Positions 58,095-64,000 of a stretch of DNA of 64,000 bases are shown one piece after another. Location of the stretch: the NCBI GenBank assembly GCA_009760855.2, contig WPIO01000009.1:2540501-2604500 (forward strand), given 5' to 3'. Position 1 is the stretch's first letter. Each line of letters begins with the position of its first letter. Position numbers and translations under genes: made by a program. This stretch comes from Cristatella mucedo (taxonomy: Eukaryota > Bryozoa > Phylactolaemata > Cristatellidae). The notes under the pieces were generated by a model. That model worked only from the letters and a program-made list of their open reading frames with translations. It did not search any database and was not told where the DNA came from.

Positions 58095-60518
58095 ATTACT
58101 AAATATTATAATATTATAAAAACACTGTTGGTTCACCGATGCAAAATTCAAAAATGCTGATGCCTACGATCAACCATCTCTTGAAACCGCTCCTAAGTTA
58201 TCTCCTTACCTTGTTATCCTTGTGATGATCTAGCTAATCATTTCTCTAGCTTCTTTGTCAACAACAAGACAACATAGACAGACAAACAAGACAACGTATA
58301 CAAGATTAAGGGCCCCACCCCTGCGAAGGCGGCAACCACCCTGGAATCCTGTTCCTCAATTACAGGCAGCACCTTAATGTCTACATTCAACGGAGGCCAC
58401 TAATGAACTTGTTCTGAAGCTCATATCCCACGCAAAGAAGACAACTAGTCTTATGGCCATGATCCCACTGTCCTGCCTCCACGATGCATAGATTTGCTGT
58501 AGAAATGCATAACTAACATTATTCATATGTCGTTAACCTCAGTGATATCTCATCACCTTTTAACAAAGCTGTAGTCATGCCACTACTCAAGAAAGCAACA
58601 CTGGACCAAAAGAACTTTAGCAACTTCCGCCCAGTCTTCCTTCTAATGTTCCTATCGAAGACACTGGAACGAGTCGTGGCAGACCAGCTTACTCATGATA
58701 TTGAAATTTCAAACCGTGCTAGTAAGTTGCAGCCTGGTTTTAGAGTTAATCACTCTACAGAGGCAGCATTGCTGCAGGTTTATGATGACCTACTTGGAGA
58801 TGCAGACTTAAAGTCAGAGTCTCACTGCTTTTTTTGCTCAATCCTTCAGCAGCTTTGATACTATCAATCACCAAGTTCTTCTTGAGCGCGTCTCATCTCG
58901 CCTGGGCATCACTGGCACTACACTGCGATGGTTCAAGTTCAGGTCTCAGTGGGAGACTCGCGAGTATTGATGTGAATGTAAACAGATCATCCAAGGAGAC
59001 TCTGAAATATGGGGTAACTTATTGTTCTGTGCTTGGTTCGATTCTTTTCACAGTTTATACTCTCCCTCTTGCCGATTCGATTGCAAGGCACGACCTAGAC
59101 TTTCACTTCTATACAGATGACACTCGGCTGTACCTTTGCTTTGATCCCATCCAGCTCTCGAGCACCTCGAGCACCTTGAATTCTCTCAACTCCCTTGCTG
59201 CATGTATTGATGAAACTCGCATATGGATGGCAGCAAACTTTCTTAAAATGAATGATGATAAAAAACTTGAAGAGTTATGCGCAAACCAAGTGTGGTACCG
59301 AAATTTGAAAGGTTAACGCTCATAATCGGCTCTGCCAGCATATGTCGTGTTGAATCTGCACGAAATCTCGTCGTCACTGTAGTTCGATTGCGTGCGGGCT
59401 GGTACCGCTCCTTTCCTCAACAGCTGGTGGGAGCATCCCCGAGAGGGGCCTGTGCACAGCTGTGGTCAGCTTCTAATGAGGCGTTGACGCAGGCCGACAA
59501 TCCGCTGGTGAACAGATGGTGGATTCACCATCGGGGTCGACCAAGGGACAGCCGGGGTCGAGGAGAAGGGACTCGAGTGTGAGAAGGGGGCGAAGGCAGT
59601 CGTGCGTCTTGCTGCTCCGTGCCTTGTGCAATAAACCGTTGGCGTTGTTCATCGGCTGGCTCTCTGATGGGCGAACGGAACTACAGTCATATTCCAAAGT
59701 GACCTTTCGTTAGACTACCAAATCAGCTCCAAAATCAAGTCTGCCTACTTTCAGCTACATAACATTGCCACAATTTGGACTTGTTTAGACAGGATACATT
59801 CGTTCATGTATTTTTGGCAACTCTTTTTGACTTCTGTAACTCATTTCTGCTTTGCTCATAACTGCTTTCTGGTCTGCCGGCCTGTGCACTCAGGCGCTTA
59901 CAACTGGTGCAAAACTCTGCAGCCAGGCTATGTCTGTCGTGAGCGTCGCAGTTACCACATCGCACTACTTCTCGCTGACCTGCACTGGTTACCAGTCAAA
60001 GAACGTATTGACTTTAAGGCTTTGTCGCTCACTTTTATGTCCCTTCATTATTTGGCTCCAGCCTACTTATTAGATCTACTCCCTTACCAGGCTAAGTCTC
60101 GTACTACTCACTTTTCGGAATCGTATCATTCACCTACACCTCGTACAAAACCTCAAATTCTTTGTAGACCGTGCCTTTAGTTCGTATGCTCCCAAAGCCT
60201 GGAAATTACTTCCGACTTGTGTCACGACATCCCCTGACTGGACCACATTTAAAAGGAAACTAAAAATGTATCTGTTTATCATAGCATTTGGTGGGTCCAA
60301 GTGATTCGTCCTTTACGTGGTTATGCATGCTGACACTGTGCGTGCTGCCACTAACCATATTTGAATGCTGACCCTGCGCATGTCACCCAACCGTGTTATG
60401 CTTGTTGTAACCGAGCATGCCTGAACTAACCATTCGATCGTACTTCTTTGCAACAAATTTAAAGCGCCTACAAATAGATGGAACTTCTCTGAGGGCGTTA
60501 TATCAAATGGATTATTAT
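58095..60518 (+). mobile_element. L2/CR1-type LINE, decayed, interrupted by a solo LTR
   Basis: Reverse transcriptase parts: KNFSNFRPVFLLMFLSKTLE, FRVNHSTEAALLQVYDDLL (58,577-58,858) and FHFYTDDTRLYLCFDPIQL (catalytic YADD changed to YTDD). C-terminal parts lie after the LTR, near 59,690-60,290. The tail is at 60,455-60,518 with AAAGCGCCTACAAATAG and TTATTATTA. Confidence 0.88.
59378..59685 (+). mobile_element. Solo LTR inside a LINE
   Basis: 308 bp, starting TGTAGTTCGATTG and ending GGAACTACA, so the ends are 5'-TG...CA-3' with an 8-bp inverted TGTAGTTC/GAACTACA. Flanks are GTCAC (59,373-59,377) and GTCAT (59,686-59,690), a 4-5-bp target duplication. AATAAA at 59,630-59,635. The host LINE reads continuously when the insert is removed. 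Ends and duplication size fit Gypsy or BEL; I cannot choose. Confidence 0.8.
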
Positions 60519-60519
60519 T

Positions 60520-61440
60520 ACGCTTAGTCTGTTTGTAGCCTAATCACTAATGCTGAGATCGCTCGCTTACTTTTAGCCCTGTCTCTATTGCTACTGTGAA
60601 GGTGCCGCGGAAGTCAGAAAGCCAGAACCTCAGCTTTGCAGGCTGGATTAATTATGTAGAAAACGGTGAGCATGTTCGGATTGTGAACCAAAATATTGAT
60701 TCCCAAATACCGTAGGAAGTCATAAAGCCAGAACCTCAGAATTATCAGGCTGGATTCTTTATGTATAAAACGGTGAGCATGTTCGGATATTGAACCAAAA
60801 TATCGATTTCCCATTACCGTAGGAACCTACCTTAAAATGGTAGGTTAGCCATTGCGCTATTTAAGCAAATGCATTTTCAATCTCTCATTCAAACCACGTC
60901 CTAGCAAACGCCTTCCAAGATTATAAAGCTGGCAACAGTCTACAGACCCGTACAAGATTACCTTGAATTTTTTTTAAACCTTGGATCTCTAAATGTGCAT
61001 AGAATTTCCACATACCGTATTTTGAGTGATCACATCAGCTATTCAATTGTTACAAGATATCACAAAGTCAAGATATTTGGTGGTAGCAAAAAGTTGTAAA
61101 TGGTTGCATCAACATTTCTTCGCGCAAATAATAAATAATCCTTATTATAATGTGTTTAATTAGTATCGATTAATTGCGACTTGAAAGTTGTGGATACAAT
61201 GATCCCTGAATACCATTAGTGGATTGCAGTTTACGCACATGATATTGACCAAAAAGCATTCAATTTCTATATCTTATCCATTTTTTAGAAAATAATCCAA
61301 CGGCTTCATGTAACACTACGAACGCAAAAATATGCTGTACAGTTATGCAAAGCTGGTTTGCATTAAATGACAAGTTCGCTATGTGTACAAGGCAATGACG
61401 ACGAAAGCGTGACTCTTGTACAAAATTAACCTTTACTCTC
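60520..61440. other. AT-rich DNA with a 106-bp tandem duplication
   Basis: 60,609-60,714 and 60,715-60,825 are two copies of the same unit (AAAGCCAGAACCTCAG, CAGGCTGGATT, AAACGGTGAGCATGTTCGGA, TACCGTAGGA), about 85-90% identical. The rest has no features. Confidence 0.8.
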
Positions 61441-62544
61441 CTCACTTAAAAAGCAGCCACCAGCTCAGCAAAAGCAATGTGAACGATTGGCGTGCACACC
61501 TCGGACCGGTCGAGGCCTAAGTTTAGAGAGAGAGCCATCTCTCGCACCGAGTCCGGCGCTCGGAGAATTGCTCCGCTTGCCAATGCTCTTCCTCCGCGTC
61601 TTTTTTTTCGACCAATCCATGCCAAGGAGGCGGCTGCAGTCGTCGCCATACTTCTCCGGCCTCCGTCTCTTGCGCTTCGCTCTTTCTTCGTCACTCTTCC
61701 CGGAGTTCAGCAGCTTGAGCAAGCTTCTGTGTCCCGGAATGTTGCACGTTCGCTTATCCTAAAATCGATAACAGACTCGCTGCTAAATAAATAGCAAGTC
61801 TGTCTCGCGTGGCTATTCGGCTTTGCCGGTCAGAGGTTGTGCACTGCACCGCGCAGCGGGGGGGGGTGTGGGGGCTGGGGGCCGACATGAATTAATATGC
61901 GCGGAGTTTATTCGGAGCGGTCGCGCATCAACTATGTCACCTTTGCGACGCTGTGGAAAAAAGCCGGCGCCCCTGCATCTAAGAAACTGATGCCCAGTTT
62001 GCGGCGTCGGGTCTACCGCGACCATGCTATGGATATTTAGAGCTAGCATTCTTATGTTAGTATGCCCACAGACGCTAAGCGATCGCCGCACGGTGCCACT
62101 CACTGACGGCGGCACTAAAGTGCACCACGCGCCAACTGGGGATAGAGACGGCGTCCTGCTGCAATCAACGGCTAGCCCTAAACTTACTTGCAAAATTAGC
62201 ATCCGTTTCCGACCGATGATTCATTCGAATTGACGCGCTATTACGTTTTTGGGCGAACCTTCATTATTCACCCAGAATTCCTCTGTTTTAATGTTGATAT
62301 TACATTAAGAGAGCTCAGGCAGACGTCTCACGTCGGTCCGTCGTACGGTCGGCTTCTGCGGGAACAAGGGACGCGGGTGCACTCTGGCGCAGGCGCCGAT
62401 GACGAGGCTGCTCGGGTACGAGAGACTGGCAACTCGCCAAGTGCCTGTAACGTCACTACCGCTAGGGTTCCCCCTACCTCTGACCTCTTTTGTCTCGGCG
62501 AACCTAGCGCAGCCAGCGAAAGTTTGCGTTTGCACTCCCGCCGA
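61441..62544. other. No firm gene
   Basis: Two minus-strand frames of 82-85 codons (61,446-61,722), one Lys/Arg-rich, overlap without other support. There is a G-rich run near 61,858. The right half has GC-rich chance frames. Confidence 0.35.
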
Positions 62545-62650
62545 TAACAACAATAACAATAGTACGTTGGTATAGCGCCCTCAGAGAACTCAATCTCTTT
62601 CTAGGCACTATATATTTGCTGCGAAGGAAGATTGATTGAATTTGTAGTAG
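62545..62650 (-). mobile_element. LINE 3'-tail-only insertion
   Basis: (AAC/AAT)n tract then GGTATAGCGCCCTCAGAGAA and CTTTCTAGGCACTATATATT, the complement of the LINE tail. Confidence 0.7.
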
Positions 62651-63029
62651 TAGCATACTCAACTAGGACTCGCTGCCGGCAACCAACAAAAGCCGCTGTC
62701 GACGACTTCCGCAAAAATAAGGCTTAGCATTTGGCGGCAAAGCCAGCCACCTTTTCACGAACTCGCGATAGCGCAGCTTCAAACAGCACTCGAACTAATG
62801 CGCTCTGCGTGCCTTTCAAATAAGATAGACAAAAGCAGGTGCCGGAACAAGAACTTGCAAGCATTGTTTACACATGCAATCGGACGGCATCAAACTTTCT
62901 CGAAGACATCAACGAGAAAATCAACATACTAGACAGGAGGAAACTTGACACGACATAAAAATACAAAAGCTCAACTCTCAGAGCAGAATGGGTCAGTTTT
63001 TCTACTGCAGCCTGTGCAAAAGTAATCTT
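62651..63029. other. No recognised gene
   Basis: No supported frame or repeat. Confidence 0.4.
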
Positions 63030-63595
63030 GGCATCCTCTGTTAAAATGACCGTTCACTAAACGACCACGTCAGCTTAACAACCAAGTCCAGCTACTCTCG
63101 GCTACGGAGCGTTGCACATTTTCGCGTCAGCCAAGCTGGTTGGTACATTCATGACAACCTGTCTAGACTTCTGTGACTCACAGTGTGCAGGTCTTTCTGC
63201 CCATACATTTGGCCGCTTACAACTTGTGCAAAGCTTTGCAGCCAGGCTCGTCTGTCGCGAACGTCGCAACCGCCATTTTACACCACTTACCGCCGACCAG
63301 CGCCGGCTCCACAGCGCATGGACTTCGGGGTGCTGTCACTCATTTATAGGCTCATTCTCATTCTCTTGCTCTGGCCTACTGACCTGACATGCTTTCTAAT
63401 CAGACTTCGCGCCGTACCAGCCGCTCTTCTGCTGCCTCCAGTCGTTCAACTAGGTCTCCCACTATCCCATAATCCTTTGGCAACCACGGCTTCATCTCCC
63501 AAAGCCAGAAACTCAGACGCCACCGGCGATAGGATGAGAATCGCTGACTGTCGGCGATAGGACTTCGCGTCATTTAAAAAGAAGAAGACAAGCTA
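63030..63595 (+). mobile_element. Decayed LINE C-terminal fragment
   Basis: Translation keeps TCLDFCDSQCAGLSAHTFGR, LQLVQSFAARLVCRERRNR and HFTPLTADQRRL, with later frameshifts. Confidence 0.75.
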
Positions 63596-64000
63596 AGCGC
63601 GAACCAATTCTTCCCAGCATTTTCCCGTCAGCATACGGCTTGTACTTTGCGTGCTAATGTTCGCTGCATTTGGCTTCATGCTTGCTTTCCATCCTGCTAA
63701 TTCCTTAGAAAGGGAATCGGTTCTTTTCGAACGCCCTGCGGGTTTTCCATTACTGCACTCATGTTTTGCTAAATGGTCATTCTTGGCAGCCCTCTTTCCA
63801 TGAGAATTCTGCCTAGCCATACTATCTGCTTGCCCCGGCACAATTCCCAAATAATGAAACAGCAAGTTCACATGCTAAGGTTCTGAGGTGAAGGAGCCGT
63901 CCTCTCACTACTCAACAAAGCTCAGCAACATCCGCTGAATCGTGCTGCCGCGTTGGCCTGCGGGCGAGCGAGGCGCGATCTTGAAACGACTGCGCAGCAG
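63596..64000. other. No recognised gene
   Basis: A 92-codon minus-strand frame (63,871-63,593) has no motif. Confidence 0.4.

Overview
This window looks like the nuclear genome of an invertebrate animal, arthropod or mollusc-like. The evidence is spliceosomal introns (GTAAGT / pyrimidine tract-CAG), TATA boxes placed 31-32 bp upstream of an arthropod-style NCAGT initiator, AATAAA poly(A) signals, long (AG)n, (CT)n, (GT)n and (TA)n arrays, tRNA-derived SINEs and many broken LINEs. I cannot name the species. Most of the window is transposon debris. Nearly all long reading frames are remains of LINE endonuclease/reverse transcriptase or products of simple repeats.

Two host genes stand out, both on the minus strand and about 31 kb apart: gene A (CDS 15,468-14,785) and gene B (CDS 47,830-46,782). 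Each has a TATA box, a CAGT initiator, a first exon encoding a signal peptide, a phase-1 intron, and a second exon encoding a variable linker and a small C-terminal cysteine module. The shared module runs AAR-(x)-Q-x-N-x-I-R-x-C-x3-C ... C-Y-F-x-C-[ST]-D-W-stop. They are paralogous small secreted cysteine peptides of a family I do not recognise. The intron of gene B carries 19 perfect copies of a 19-bp minisatellite.

Layout: 1-345 hAT MITE of SPIN type inside an older dispersed repeat; 1.3-2.8 kb GC-rich stretch with an orphan TATA/CAGT promoter; 3.4-6.9 kb long L2/CR1-type LINE (+); 8.5-10.8 kb left arm of a 2.27-kb inverted repeat, running into a minus-strand LINE to 12.7 kb and an older LINE to 13.7 kb; 14.5-15.5 kb gene A; 16-24 kb SINEs, a MITE and truncated LINE tails; 24.5-27.3 kb degraded LINEs; 28.7-31.0 kb right arm of the inverted repeat; 32.4 kb compound microsatellite; 33.7-38.1 kb minus-strand LINE with a nested plus-strand LINE; 39.2-39.75 kb GC-rich minisatellite; 41.6-44.4 kb microsatellites, an LTR-like piece and a long hairpin; 46.1-47.9 kb gene B; 48-51 kb CpG-rich DNA; 51.8-60.5 kb a train of four LINE copies, one holding a solo LTR; 60.6-64 kb mostly unique AT-rich DNA with a last LINE fragment.

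The transposons are linked. The LINE 3' end (an AAAGCGCCTAGA-like stem followed by an ATT repeat tail) also forms the 3' end of one tRNA-headed SINE family, as expected if that SINE uses the LINE machinery. Many insertions contain only the last 60-200 bp of the LINE. Copies range from very decayed to nearly intact, so activity was prolonged.
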